A DNA stretch of 64,000 bases from Sorangium cellulosum (lineage in GTDB: Bacteria > Myxococcota_A > Polyangia > Polyangiales > Polyangiaceae). The notes under the pieces were generated by a model that was not told where the DNA came from, did not search any database, and worked only from the letters and a program-made list of their open reading frames with translations. The stretch covers positions 3,741,501-3,805,500 of the forward strand of contig NZ_CP012670.1 in assembly GCF_004135735.1 (NCBI RefSeq), given 5' to 3'. Of this stretch, positions 31,881 to 40,594 are shown piece after piece; positions within the stretch are counted from its first letter, which is position 1, and each line of letters opens with the position of its first letter. Position numbers and translations under genes: made by a program.

Positions 31881-33173
31881 CACCATGCAGCGCTCATTCC
31901 CTCCCCTCGAGCGACCGAGCTTGGGGCGACCGATAACGATTTTCACACCACCGGCACCAGTCGTCCGCAAGTGTTTGTCGTTCGATGAGGCGTTACGGGT
32001 ACAGCTCGACGATCGTGGTCCGTTTTGCTGATTCTCTGATTCGATTTTGCGTCGATGAATGGTGGCCCATGTTGCGATGGTTGATTAACGTCGCTCACCG
32101 ATGCACAACCGCTCTGACCAGTTCGCGAAGAGCTTGCTGCGCGACGGGCTGAGCCTCGTCTCGGCGGCGGAGACCGAGGTCGAGGTCCTGGCGGCGACCC
32201 AGAAGATCGATGTCTACAGCGTGCCTGATCCCGCACGGGAGGCCGAGCGCGCCAGGATGGGCCTGCTCGGCGATCTCTCGACGGAGCCGAGCCTGTTCGA
32301 GCCGTTCCATGGCACGCCGAGCCTTCGTCTGGTCCGGCGGTGCCTGCGCAAGCAGCTCACGTGGCACCACGAGCTGGAACGCCGCGCCCGCGCCGCGGCC
32401 GGGGCCATCGCGCCGGACGAGGACGCCGACGCGCCGCCGCAGCCGGCGGTGGACTTCCCTGCGCTGGTGGTGATCAGCCCGGGGCGTCCCGAGATGGTGC
32501 TCGACGCCTACCGCTGCGAACCGGCGCAAGCGGGCGTCTACCACGCCGTGCCCGGCCTGGTGATGCGGGTGGTGGTGCTCGCGGAGCTGCCCCGGACGCG
32601 TGGGACGCTGCTGCTGCGGCTGCTCGGCACAGGCCGCCTCCTGCGCGAGGCGCTGGCCGATCTGGCGCTGCTGCCGGAGGACGCCTGGGAGAAGAGCATC
32701 GCCAAGCCGCTGCTGGTACACTTCCGGCTCGGGATCCAGGAGCCGAACGACGAGGAGGACGAGGTGAGCGCAGAGATCCGGGCATGGTTCGAGGAGTACG
32801 AGCAGAAGCTTCGGGCCGAGGCGCGGAGGGAAGGCCGCAGGGAAGGCCACCGGGAAGGCCTCAACGAGGGGCGCGCCGAAGAGGCGGCGCGTGCCGTGCT
32901 GACCGCGCTCCGGGTCCGCGGCATCGCCGTGCCGGACGCCGCGCGGGAGCGCATCCTGGCCGAGAAGGATCCGGAGAAGCTGGAGCGGTGGCATGAGCGG
33001 GCCATCACCGCCGCGTCGCTCGCCGAGGTGCTCGACGAGCCGAGCTGAGCGAGGCCGGCAGAGGACGGCCTGCCCAGCTCGTCACCGGCCCTTCGCGCCG
33101 GTGTCGGCCTCCAGGCACGCCTCCAGCGTGTCGCAGATCCTCGACAGCTCCTCGCTCGTGTGCGCCGCGAAGC
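31711..33173. repeat. 1.5-kb tandem duplication, copy 2
   Basis: Copy 2, continuous with the intact MocR gene. The first roughly 385 bp have diverged from copy 1 by scattered substitutions and small indels, while the roughly 1080 bp from 32095 to 33173 look identical apart from the 36-bp deletion within the tail repeats. Confidence 0.9.
32101..33048 (+). CDS. Rpn-like (PD-(D/E)XK nuclease-like) protein, copy 2
   Basis: A 315-residue near-duplicate of the protein at 30547. It lacks a 12-residue block of the REG-repeat tail (KEGHQEGRREGL), a 36-bp difference equal to three 12-bp units, which fits slippage in a 12-bp repeat. All other residues agree, and frames on the opposite strand agree too, so the DNA is essentially identical. 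The coding region therefore diverged less than its own upstream region, as expected after gene conversion. Same family caveats as copy 1. Its stop is 33 bp from the convergent MocR gene. Confidence 0.6.
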   Translation: MHNRSDQFAKSLLRDGLSLVSAAETEVEVLAATQKIDVYSVPDPAREAERARMGLLGDLSTEPSLFEPFHGTPSLRLVRRCLRKQLTWHHELERRARAAAGAIAPDEDADAPPQPAVDFPALVVISPGRPEMVLDAYRCEPAQAGVYHAVPGLVMRVVVLAELPRTRGTLLLRLLGTGRLLREALADLALLPEDAWEKSIAKPLLVHFRLGIQEPNDEEDEVSAEIRAWFEEYEQKLRAEARREGRREGHREGLNEGRAEEAARAVLTALRVRGIAVPDAARERILAEKDPEKLERWHERAITAASLAEVLDEPS

Positions 33174-34569
33174 CGAATCGAAACGCGGGCACGGACCCCG
33201 CCGCCACGTGCGCGGACCCCGGCGTGAGGGCCAGGCCGCGCGCGTGCGCGCGCCCGACGAGCTCCTCCGAGCTCAGCCCACGCAACCTCATCCACAGCGC
33301 CAGCCCCCCGTCGGGCGGGTCGCACGCGATCGCGGCCCGCAGGCGCGGCCTCGACGCGAGCTGCTCCAGCAGGTGATCCCGACGCTGCCGGTAGAGCTGC
33401 CGGGCGCGCCGCGCGTGGCGCTGCACCTCGCCGTCCTCGATGAGCTCGGCCACGGCGCGCTCGAGGACGACGTCGCCCTGACGGTCCAGCAGCTCGCGGA
33501 CCGCCCTCAGGCGCGCGACCACGGACCTGTCCGCGATGATGTACCCGAGTCGCACGGCCGGGGCGATGAGCTTCGAGAGCGAGGCGATGTAGATGCAGCG
33601 CGACGAGAGGTCCTTGGTCGCGGAGAGGGGCAAGAGCGGCGCGCCCTCGAAATGGTACTCGTAATCGTAATCGTCCTCCACGATGTAGAGCCCGAACGTC
33701 TCGCAGATCCGCCGCAGGTGCATTCGACGCTCCGCGGACAGGGCGACGGTCGTGGGATACTGATGGTGCGGTGTCACGTAGACCGCCCTGAGGCGCCCCT
33801 TGAGCCGCCTGGCGTGCGCCTCCAGCTCCTCCGTCCGGAGGCCGTCCGCGTCGACCGGCACATGAACGACGTCGGCCCGGGCGAGCTGGAACGCGCGCCA
33901 GGCCGGCGCGTAACCCGGGTGCTCGACGGCGACGACCTCCCCGGGCTCCAGCATCGCCAGCGCGAACAGGCTCAGCGCGCCCTGGCTGCCGCGGGTCAAC
34001 ACGACCTCCTCCGGGGAGCACGACAGCCCGCGAGCGTGGTTGATGAACCCCGCGAGCACCTCCCTGAGCACGGGATCGCCCGCGGCGTCCCCGTAGCCGA
34101 GGCCCGTCCGGGCCAGCGCCCGGAGCGCCCGCCGCTCGGCGCGCGCGAGCGCGTCCACGGGCGCGATCCGGGCGTCCGGGATCCCGTCGTTCACCGCGAT
34201 CCCGCCCGCGCGTCGCCGGGCGCGCGCCGCCTCGATCGAGCGGTGTCCCTCGGCGTCCGCGACCGCGAGCGTCGGGAGGTTGAGCGCGACCCGGGTGCCG
34301 CGCGCGGGCAGCGCCTCCAGCCACCCCTGCGCCACCAGCTCGCCGACGGCGGCCACGACGACCTTCCGGTTGACCCGGAGCTGCGCGGCGAGCGTCCGGC
34401 TCCCCGGAAGCGTCGCGCCCGGCAGGAGCCGCCCGCGCTGGATCTCCTGGACGATCGCCCGGCTCAACTGGGTCTGCCGCGGCACGGACGCGCCGTCGTC
34501 GAGCGCCAGGTCGAAGCGCCAGGGGCGACCGGCTGGACCCGTCGAGATGTTCGTTCTGGAGCCTGTCAC
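33082..34569 (-). CDS. MocR-type PLP-dependent transcriptional regulator
   Basis: A 495-residue fusion. The N-terminal GntR winged helix is ALDDGASVPRQTQLSRAIVQ through GATLPGSRTLAAQLRVNRKV (about 20-95), followed by a Pro/Arg linker and an aminotransferase-fold domain. Its family blocks are LTRGSQGALSLFALAML, VAVEHPGYAPAWRAFQ, TPHHQYPTT, YIVEDDYDYEYHFEG and the PLP-lysine region IASLSKLIAPAVRLGYI. MocR proteins bind PLP and control nearby, often divergent, genes. Here the divergent cupin/DapA-like operon starts only 64 bp away, so it is the expected target. Start GTG 34569. Its 3' end is duplicated at 31564-31655. Confidence 0.9.
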   Translation of the reverse strand: MTGSRTNISTGPAGRPWRFDLALDDGASVPRQTQLSRAIVQEIQRGRLLPGATLPGSRTLAAQLRVNRKVVVAAVGELVAQGWLEALPARGTRVALNLPTLAVADAEGHRSIEAARARRRAGGIAVNDGIPDARIAPVDALARAERRALRALARTGLGYGDAAGDPVLREVLAGFINHARGLSCSPEEVVLTRGSQGALSLFALAMLEPGEVVAVEHPGYAPAWRAFQLARADVVHVPVDADGLRTEELEAHARRLKGRLRAVYVTPHHQYPTTVALSAERRMHLRRICETFGLYIVEDDYDYEYHFEGAPLLPLSATKDLSSRCIYIASLSKLIAPAVRLGYIIADRSVVARLRAVRELLDRQGDVVLERAVAELIEDGEVQRHARRARQLYRQRRDHLLEQLASRPRLRAAIACDPPDGGLALWMRLRGLSSEELVGRAHARGLALTPGSAHVAAGSVPAFRFGFAAHTSEELSRICDTLEACLEADTGAKGR

Positions 34570-34633
34570 GGGTCCAGCTTCGCGCTATCGCTCTTCCTGC
34601 GCAAGGCGCTCTTCGCGCCGACAAGGAGCAGGG
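34570..34633. promoter_or_regulatory. Divergent promoter/operator region for MocR and the cupin operon
   Basis: Only 64 bp separates the two divergent starts. AAGGAGCAGGG at 34623-34633 is the cupin gene's ribosome-binding site. GCGCTATCGCTCTTCC and GCAAGGCGCTCTTCGCGCC give a direct repeat (GCGCT-TCGC-CTTC) that could be the MocR half-sites, which are typically direct repeats; this is inference. Confidence 0.4.
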
Positions 34634-35131
34634 ATGAGCGAACGATTCCATTCAGCGGACTTCGACAAGACGCCGCCGCGGCCTCGCGTGGTGATGCCGG
34701 AGAAGCTCGCGCACCCCGCGGTCGAGTCCGCGGGGCGCCACGGCGACTATTCGAAGGCGAGGAAGCACCCGGTCTTCTTCGTGGACCTCCCGTCCCACGC
34801 GATCAGCATGACCATCGGCTGGCTCGATCCGGGGCAATCGTCGAATCGGCACCGGCACACGTACGAGACCATCCTCTATGTCCTGGAAGGGGAAGGGTAC
34901 TCGTATGTCGGCGGGAAGCGCGTCGACTGGAAGCAGGGGGACGCGATCTACGTCCCGGTGTGGGCCTGGCACAACCACGTCAACACCGGAGAGGGGCGGG
35001 CGCGCTACCTCGCCTGCGAGAACGCGCCGATGCTGCAGAACATGGGCGGGGTCGCGCTGCGCGAGGAGGTGCCCGACCGGGGGGACCAGCTCTTCGACAG
35101 GGACCACGAGGCGGAAGGGGGCGCGCGATGA
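34634..35131 (+). CDS. Cupin-domain protein
   Basis: ATG 34634 is preceded by AAGGAGCAGGG. The 165-residue protein has one cupin barrel: motif 1 SSNRHRHTYETILYVLEGEGYSYVGG with metal-binding His, His and Glu, and motif 2 DAIYVPVWAWHNHVN with the last His. An acidic/His C-terminus follows. The metal and substrate are unknown; similar cupins act in catabolism of aromatic acids or sugar acids. It overlaps the DapA-like gene by four bases (ATGA), so the two are translationally coupled and should act in one pathway. Confidence 0.85.
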   Translation: MSERFHSADFDKTPPRPRVVMPEKLAHPAVESAGRHGDYSKARKHPVFFVDLPSHAISMTIGWLDPGQSSNRHRHTYETILYVLEGEGYSYVGGKRVDWKQGDAIYVPVWAWHNHVNTGEGRARYLACENAPMLQNMGGVALREEVPDRGDQLFDRDHEAEGGAR

Positions 35132-36021
35132 CCTCCTCTCTCCGTGGGATCATCTCCTATCCCATCACGCCGTTCACGGAGGCCGGGCGCGTCGATGAGC
35201 AGCTCCTCGGGCGCATCGTCGACGACATGATCGCCGCGGGGGTCCATGCGATCGCGCCGCTGGGCAGCACCGGGGTGTTGCCGTACCTCTCGGACGAGGA
35301 GCGGGAGGCCGTCACCGACCTCGTCGTCAAGCGCGTGGCGGGCCGGGTGCCGACCCTGGTCGGCGTCTCCAGCCTCACGACGGAGCGGACCGTGCACCAC
35401 GCGAAGTTCGCGGAGCGGGCCGGCGCCACCGCGGTGATGATCCTCCCGATGAGCTACTGGAAGCTCTCGGACAGGGAGATCGTGACGCACTTCGAGACCG
35501 TCGCGAAGGCCATCTCCCTCCCCATCGCCGTGTACAACAACCCGGCGACGGGCGGCCTCGACCTGAGCCCCGACACGATCGCCCGGCTCTTGCGCATCCC
35601 GAACGTCACGATGGTGAAAGAGAGCACCGGGGACGTGAACCGGATGCACCGGCTCGTGCAGCTCTGCGGCGAGCAGGTCGCCTTCTACAACGGGAGCAAC
35701 CCGCTCGCGCTCGCCGCCTTCGTGGCCGGGGCGCGCGGCTGGTGCACGGCGGCCCCGCACATCATCCCTCGCCACACCATCGAGCTCTACGACGCGGTGA
35801 CGCGCGGCGACCTCGACGCCGCGCGGCGGTCCTTCTATCGCCAGCTCCCGTTCCTTCGGTTCATCGTCGCGCACGGCCTGCCGCGCGCCATCTCGGCGGC
35901 CCTCGAGCTCCTCGGCACGCGCGTCGGGCCGCTCCGGGCGCCGCTGCAGCCCCTCGAGAAGGAGCGGGTGGAGGAGCTGCGGCGGATCCTGGTCGATCTC
36001 GCCGCGCTCCCTTCCGCGTGA
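35128..36021 (+). CDS. Dihydrodipicolinate synthase/N-acetylneuraminate lyase family aldolase
   Basis: A 297-residue class I aldolase: N-terminal IISYPITPFTEAGRVDEQLL; the pyruvate-binding region, normally GTTGE, is GSTGVLPYLS; the Tyr of the proton relay is in IAVYNNPATGG; the Schiff-base Lys is in VTMVKESTGD. It lacks the standard Glu of GTTGE, so it probably acts on a non-lysine substrate. Members split or form 2-oxo acids (for example KDG aldolase, HOPDA-like or sugar-acid aldolase). With the cupin before it and the divergent MocR regulator, a small catabolic unit is likely. It is not the housekeeping dapA. Confidence 0.85.
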   Translation: MTSSLRGIISYPITPFTEAGRVDEQLLGRIVDDMIAAGVHAIAPLGSTGVLPYLSDEEREAVTDLVVKRVAGRVPTLVGVSSLTTERTVHHAKFAERAGATAVMILPMSYWKLSDREIVTHFETVAKAISLPIAVYNNPATGGLDLSPDTIARLLRIPNVTMVKESTGDVNRMHRLVQLCGEQVAFYNGSNPLALAAFVAGARGWCTAAPHIIPRHTIELYDAVTRGDLDAARRSFYRQLPFLRFIVAHGLPRAISAALELLGTRVGPLRAPLQPLEKERVEELRRILVDLAALPSA

Positions 36022-36212
36022 GGCCGAGGGCGACGTCGGCAGGCCGGATCCCTGCCTCGCGCAGCGCTTAAGCCAGAAGGAGGAGCCTGGGCTGGGGCAT
36101 GACGCCCATCGTCCCCATCGTCCGCGCGGAGCTGGTCGAGGCCGTCAGGGCGGCGAGGGGCGGCGGATCAGCCGGGCGGGGGGCCCGTTCACGCCCGAGC
36201 GCGTCGAGGGCC

Positions 36213-36668
36213 TCAGCAGGAATCCACGCCGTCGAACCGCGCCGGATAGGCTCGCCGTGACCAGATCGTCCCGCCCGGGGATACCGTCGTGCAGGGGCCG
36301 TCGGTGTCGAACGCCCAGAGGATCTTGATCCGCTGCTGGCTCCCGCAGTCGTTGCGAGCGTAGGCCGTATCGGTGAGGCTCCCATCGTCGACCCAGGTCG
36401 TGATGCAGCTCGGCGCCGACGCGAATTGCAGCTCGGGCCCAGCGGCCGAGGCGGAAGCGCCGAGCTCATCGCCGCGCTCGGGAGCGGCCCTTGCAGCCTG
36501 CTCCTGGCTCTCGATCGCCGCGCCCTCGTCGATGACCTCCGAGCTCTGCTCGTCGATCTCCGCGCCGGCGACGCACGCGGTCGCGCCCGTCACGAGGCCG
36601 AGGGCGAGCAGCCCGGAGCGAGCGCCGCGATAACCACGAGAAATGATCGTGCTCAATGACTCGTTCAC
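36213..36668 (-). CDS. Tendamistat-like (alpha-amylase-inhibitor-type) lipoprotein
   Basis: GTG 36668 follows AGGAGG, which decides the start. The 151-residue protein has an N-terminal hydrophobic segment ending TGATAC (Cys32), an acidic/Ala-rich linker, and a C-terminal domain of about 65 residues with four cysteines, C88, C108, C126 and C151. The spacing C-x19-C-x17-C-x24-C is close to tendamistat (C-x15-C-x17-C-x27-C), and the text agrees with it at CITTW, the N-D-C (NDCGSQQRIKILWAF) and the D-T-x-G-P-C-T-T-V-S-P-G strand. Function is not shown; tendamistat proteins of Streptomyces inhibit alpha-amylase, but the reactive WRY triplet is not present, so a different activity is likely. Confidence 0.6.
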   Translation of the reverse strand: MNESLSTIISRGYRGARSGLLALGLVTGATACVAGAEIDEQSSEVIDEGAAIESQEQAARAAPERGDELGASASAAGPELQFASAPSCITTWVDDGSLTDTAYARNDCGSQQRIKILWAFDTDGPCTTVSPGGTIWSRRAYPARFDGVDSC

Positions 36669-37296
36669 TTGATCCTCCTTCGCAGCGAATCCATCAGCGG
36701 CGCGTCCGCCGCGCCGACGTGCGTGGCGTCGCGCGGGCGCCGTCGATGGTTCCCCGCCTGGTCCATGGTTGAAACGCCGTGCCCGTGTCGGTGGCGCAGC
36801 GGTGCGCCGCGGCGTCCGGCCCCCGGCCGCCCGACCCGTGCGCTGCCCGCCTTGCTCGATCCGTGACTGGATCGGGCATGGGGGAGCGGGTGAGCGGCGC
36901 GTGAGCACGTCCCATGGACGCCGGCGGCTTGCGGCGGGGCAGGGTGCAACCGGTGGACCAGCGCTCGAGCAGACTCGACCGATGAAGCGCGATGATCAGG
37001 CCGCCGGTGTCACGGAGAGAATAGGTGTTTTCGGCTCGATGGTAGATGGCCTTCGCGAATGGACCCGAGCTTGCACCGTGTGCAATGGATTGTCCTGGGT
37101 ACCCAGTGGCGCCCCTCGCTCCGCGCGCGTGTGACGGTTTTCCTCGCCCGATACGGCGTGTGGTGTTTCGTCTCGCCTGCCAGAGATCGTTGCTCGCACG
37201 CGCGGCGAGCGCGCCAATCGCGGAGCGATTTCATGGCTGGGCGATCTCGTCCGGACTCCATGCCAGCGGGGCGCGTGGCGGTTTGCTACACAGCGC
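36669..37296. other. Gene-poor stretch (about 630 bp)
   Basis: No convincing gene. The first 80 bp hold the start region of the lipoprotein. The part at 37000-37170 (AATAGGTGTTTTCGGCTCGA, CTGGGTACCCAGTGGCGCC) has lower GC than its surroundings and CTGGGTACCCAG is a perfect 12-bp palindrome (about 37096-37107). Several short frames cover it but none has supporting composition or motifs. It ends where the duplicated SEC-C fragment starts. Confidence 0.35.
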
Positions 37297-37821
37297 GCGC
37301 CTTCGCGGCCTCGCCGCGCTCGCGGGAGTTGGTCTGCACCTTCAGGCGCCCTCCCTCGATGCGCAGGAAGGCGCGGGAGACCGTCTCCTTCCGCTGCGCG
37401 CCGCTGCCCACCCAGGACCAGACCCGCTCCTCGCCGTCGCGCGTGATGTCGCGCGCGCGGTCGAGCGCTGCCACGAGCTTGCCTTCATCGAGCACGTCGA
37501 AGTGAACCTGTGTCAAGATCAGCGTGTCGCCGTCGTAATTCACGAGCGCCGGGAGGCCTGGGCCTATCCAGGCGTCGAGGAACACGGGGACGAGCGCCTC
37601 GCGGAGCTCGTCCTCATCGAGCTCGTCGGCGAGCCGCGCGAGGTGCTTCACCAGCGGATCGCGCAGGCGGGGCTGGATCGGGAAGATGCCTCCGTCGATT
37701 TCGGGCTCGCCAGAGGCGCCCTTCTGCACCACGCGCGCGGCGACGAGATCCCAGGCGTGGACGCAACGCGACCCGGCCCGCTCGCGGACGCGGACCTCGC
37801 CGCCGTGGAGCAGGTCGCGCA
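37297..37821 (-). pseudogene. Displaced fragment of the SEC-C gene (copy of 42073-42597)
   Basis: A 525-bp internal fragment of the SEC-C protein gene (40595-43051), same orientation, at a constant offset of 4776 bp and differing at only a few positions (for example CVHA versus CVHT, KETV versus KEAV). It encodes LRDLLHGGEVRVRERAGSRC through LKVQTNSRERGEAAK with neither the N-terminal SEC-C motif nor the C-terminal two-thirds. It is directly fused to the 3' end of the lipoprotein gene on its right. Confidence 0.9.
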
Positions 37822-37835
37822 AGGACGGGTGTGGA

Positions 37836-38729
37836 TCAGTTGCTGAACTTGGTCCAGGCGCGCAAGAAGCCGTCGAGCTCCGGCACAAACACGCGGTGCT
37901 TGACCCGGCGGTAGCGCTTGACCATGCCATCCCACTTCGTGCTCTTCACGGTGTTGTGATCGATTCAGAAGGTCTCTGCCACCTTCCATCTACCGAGATC
38001 CTTGTAGTAATGCTTGACTTCTACCCTCTGGAAGCAGGCCGCCGTGGTAGCGGCCGAGTCTTTCTTCCTGTCCTCCGAGCTGCGGGTCAGGCTCTTGAAG
38101 CCACCGCCGGTCTGGAAGCTGCCAGGATCGCAGAAGCTGTTGTGGAGATCCTCGGCGCCGCAGAACCTACTTGCGAAGGCGCGAGCCCCCTCGGCGCCGC
38201 GCTCGCAAAATTTTGGCGGCTGCTCCTCCAGCAGCGCAGCGCGCACCGAGGCAGGCAGCGGCTCGCGCACGTCAACGGGCTCGGCCAGCGCGTCCACCAC
38301 CTCCCGGCCGCGCAGCCGGGGGTCGTCCGCAGCGAGCTCCGCGATGAGGCGCGGCACGGGCGAGCCAGGTTCGGCGACCGTCAGGTAAAGGTCCGCCACG
38401 CTCGCCTCAGGCATCTGCGTGGTCAGCGTGGCGCGCCCCAGCGGCGCTCGCTCTTCGACGCCGATCTCCAGGTCCTCGGGAATTGTCACGAAGCGGAGCG
38501 TATGCTCGCTCCCCAGCCGGAAGAGCGCCACCTCGATGGCTTCCGCCACGATGACGGCATCTTCGTCGAGCTCGGGTTCGGTGTCCGCGGCGTCGAGCGT
38601 CGAGCTCTCCTCTGCAGTCAGCGCCGAGCTATCCTGTCCAGACGTCATCGCGCGCTCCTCATCGGGCGCGCCATCCGCGGCGCACGCGCCGGTGATCACC
38701 ACCGTCGCACATAACGTCAATGCTCTCAT
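37836..38729 (-). CDS. Secreted lipoprotein with an in-frame TGA (possible pseudogene)
   Basis: From ATG 38729 the protein has a signal peptide and lipobox ITGAC (Cys16), then a Ser/Asp-rich acidic linker, an alpha/beta domain (ALFRLGSEHTLRFVTIPEDL, LYLTVAEPGSPVPRLIAEL), and Cys pairs (PKFCERG, RFCGAEDLHNSFCDPGSF). The frame meets TGA at 37965-37967 after KVAETF but then stays open and coding-like for 42 more codons (IDHNTVKSTKWDGMVKRYRR ... LDGFLRAWTKFSN) to TGA 37836. A nonsense mutation (possibly of a Trp codon) is the simplest reading, giving a 254-residue truncated product. The family is unknown to me; it looks secreted. Confidence 0.55.
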
Positions 38730-39624
38730 GGTGTTTCGTCCTCGTCCTTGTTGACCTCGGAGCCGACGATCCAGCCCCCTCCTGCCTCCCGAGCGGCCCA
38801 TGTCTCTCGTGCATGGCTGCCTGAGGGGGCGGTGATGGCGCGTCACGCAGCCGTGCCCGGTCGATGGTGGTGACCGCGTGCCCGGTCGATGGTGGCGCGC
38901 CATTCTCACGCCGTCGCAGGAGGCAAGAAGTGTTCGCGGTTGGTCGGCCGGATATTTCCGGAGCGCGCGTCTCCTGAAGGCACATCGTGCAGGACGCGCC
39001 CAGCGACACGCCGACGACGACCGGACCGAACACCGGCGCGTCCGCAGCTTCGAGCTCGGCGCGGTACCGCGCCTCTGCCCCGTGGAGCAGGCCGGCGGGC
39101 GCGAACCCGAAGACGAGCCCGCTCGCGTTGTGCGGGAGCGCCGCCCCTGCCGCTCATGGCGAGAGCCACACGCGTCCAGCGTGCGGAGCCGCGGCGGCCG
39201 CACGACGAGCGGCCTCTCCCTCCGTCGTCAGGACCGCCGTCCAGAGGGACTCGGCGAGGGCGCGCACGGTCGGCCGACGCGCCGCGCCAGGAAGGCCGCG
39301 GCCGCCTCGCGAGGACCACGCCCAAGGTCACGACCGGCTACGACGCATCACCGAAGACCTTAACCATTTCCTCGTGGTGGGTCGACAGGGACTCGAACCT
39401 CTCGCGCCGGAGATCGCCAACGTGGCGATGGTGCTCGCTTTTCTGGCATAGGGGTTCGAGATCCTTGGGGTTTTCGGGGTGGCGTGAGGCCGCGTGCGTC
39501 GCGGGAGCCCACGGGAGTCGACCGGAGTCATGGAACAGGTTTGGAACAGGTCTGTGGGTTGGTGTCACATGATGGGAGGGGTGCACCGTTTGCGTGGGCG
39601 AGGCCGGAGCGCGGCGGTCCCGTC
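38730..39624. other. Gene-poor stretch with duplication and gene remnants
   Basis: 895 bp without an intact gene. 38852-38895 has a 25-bp-period doublet of CGTGCCCGGTCGATGGTGG. On the minus strand 38945-39165 is coding-like, reading GLVFGFAPAGLLHGAEARYR and then VFGPVVVGVSLGASCTMCLQ, reminiscent of the FG-VI-xSLG strand of AlkB-type 2OG-Fe(II) oxygenases, but it has no start or His ligands and I treat it as a possible remnant. 39232-39399 is the left copy of the tRNA-associated repeat. 39400-39624 shows nothing. Confidence 0.4.
39232..39399. repeat. 168-bp direct repeat ending in a tRNA-Lys 3' fragment, left copy
   Basis: Matches 43571-43738 over 168 bp with no length change and mismatches concentrated at about 39340-39375. 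The final 25 bases (39375-39399) are the CCA end, acceptor strand and T-arm of tRNA-Lys(UUU) on the minus strand; the rest of the tRNA is absent. Upstream it includes the N-terminal codons of a homologue of the gene at 43322-43606 (VRALAESLWT). Such fragments arise by site-specific integration at tRNA 3' ends or by duplication with a breakpoint in the tRNA. Confidence 0.85.
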
Positions 39625-40590
39625 CTAGCCCCAGGGGGCCAGCACCGCCTTGCGGAGCATGAGGGCACGGGAGAGCTGGTCATCGAGGCGCTCTCGCCGC
39701 AGCTCCGCGATGATCCCGGAGAGCTCACGGACGGCGAGGTCCGCGTGTTCCTCCTGGAGCGCCCCCAGGAAGGCGCCGATGCCGCGGAGCAGGCCGTAAT
39801 CCTCCCACACGGCAAGCTCGAGGAGGTCGCGCAGGATCCCGTCAAGCCCGGCATGGTCGCGGGCGAGCGTGAGGTACGCGCGCTCGCTCGCCGCGAACAC
39901 CTCGCTCATGTCGGCGAGGGAGTCGTCGACCCGATTCATCATCTCGAGGATCACGGTCATCGCTGCCCGATGCAGCGCCAGGCGCTCCAGATCCGAGGCC
40001 GCCATCGCTCCGAGGAGGTCGACCTGGCCCTCGAGGAGGCGCGCGACCAGATCCGTGGCGCGGTAGTCGTAGTACGCGTGGTCTCCGACGACGCGGCGGA
40101 GCTCGGGCTCGAAGCGCGCAGGCGACACCGGGAAGCGCGCCCAGTTCCCCCGGAGCGCGTGCGCCCAAAGCCGCCGGCGAGGCGTGTTGCGCATCGCGTC
40201 CGTGCGGCGGTTCGGTCCGTCATGCCAGACCCGCTTCCAGGCCTTCTTCAGCAGCCACCCGCTCGCTCGCTCCTCCGCATCGAGGACCTCTTCCGGGGTC
40301 CGCGCGAGGCGCGCGAGCCGCGCACGAAGGTCCACCACCTGCGCGAGCATCGCCTCGGCGGCCTCGCGGCTGACGCGCTGACTCGCCGCGCGCGTGCGGA
40401 ACTCGCGCGCGATCGCATCGAGGCCGCGCGGCTCCGCCAGCGCCAGCCGCAGGAGCCACCGGTCCCAGTGGCAGAAGGCGATGCCGTCGATCTCGCGCCA
40501 TGTCTCCGGGCCGTAGCGCACGCCATCGTCGAGCGGACGCTCCTCTGGCCGCGGCAGGCGCCTCGCTCGGCCGTCGTCTCTTTTCACCAT
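39625..40590 (-). CDS. Hypothetical helical protein (321 aa)
   Basis: Begins MVKRDDGRARRLPRPEERPL, and is almost wholly alpha-helical by composition: WREIDGIAFCHWDRWLLRLA, REFRTRAASQRVSREAAEAM, RFPVSPARFEPELRRVVGDH, LARDHAGLDGILRDLLELAV. I do not recognise the family. There is no signal peptide. It starts four bases after the stop of the SEC-C gene, so both are co-transcribed and likely work together. Its C-terminal segment (LAVRELSGIIAELRRERLDD) has two decayed homologous fragments at 30150 and 31709. Confidence 0.6.
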   Translation of the reverse strand: MVKRDDGRARRLPRPEERPLDDGVRYGPETWREIDGIAFCHWDRWLLRLALAEPRGLDAIAREFRTRAASQRVSREAAEAMLAQVVDLRARLARLARTPEEVLDAEERASGWLLKKAWKRVWHDGPNRRTDAMRNTPRRRLWAHALRGNWARFPVSPARFEPELRRVVGDHAYYDYRATDLVARLLEGQVDLLGAMAASDLERLALHRAAMTVILEMMNRVDDSLADMSEVFAASERAYLTLARDHAGLDGILRDLLELAVWEDYGLLRGIGAFLGALQEEHADLAVRELSGIIAELRRERLDDQLSRALMLRKAVLAPWG

Positions 40591-40594
40591 CGCT

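Noticed and set aside
37965..37967. In-frame TGA as a selenocysteine codon
   Set aside because: No selenoprotein family or downstream stem-loop of SECIS type is recognisable; nonsense mutation is simpler.
39375..39399. Second tRNA gene
   Set aside because: Only the acceptor 3' strand and T-arm are present; D-arm and anticodon arm are missing.
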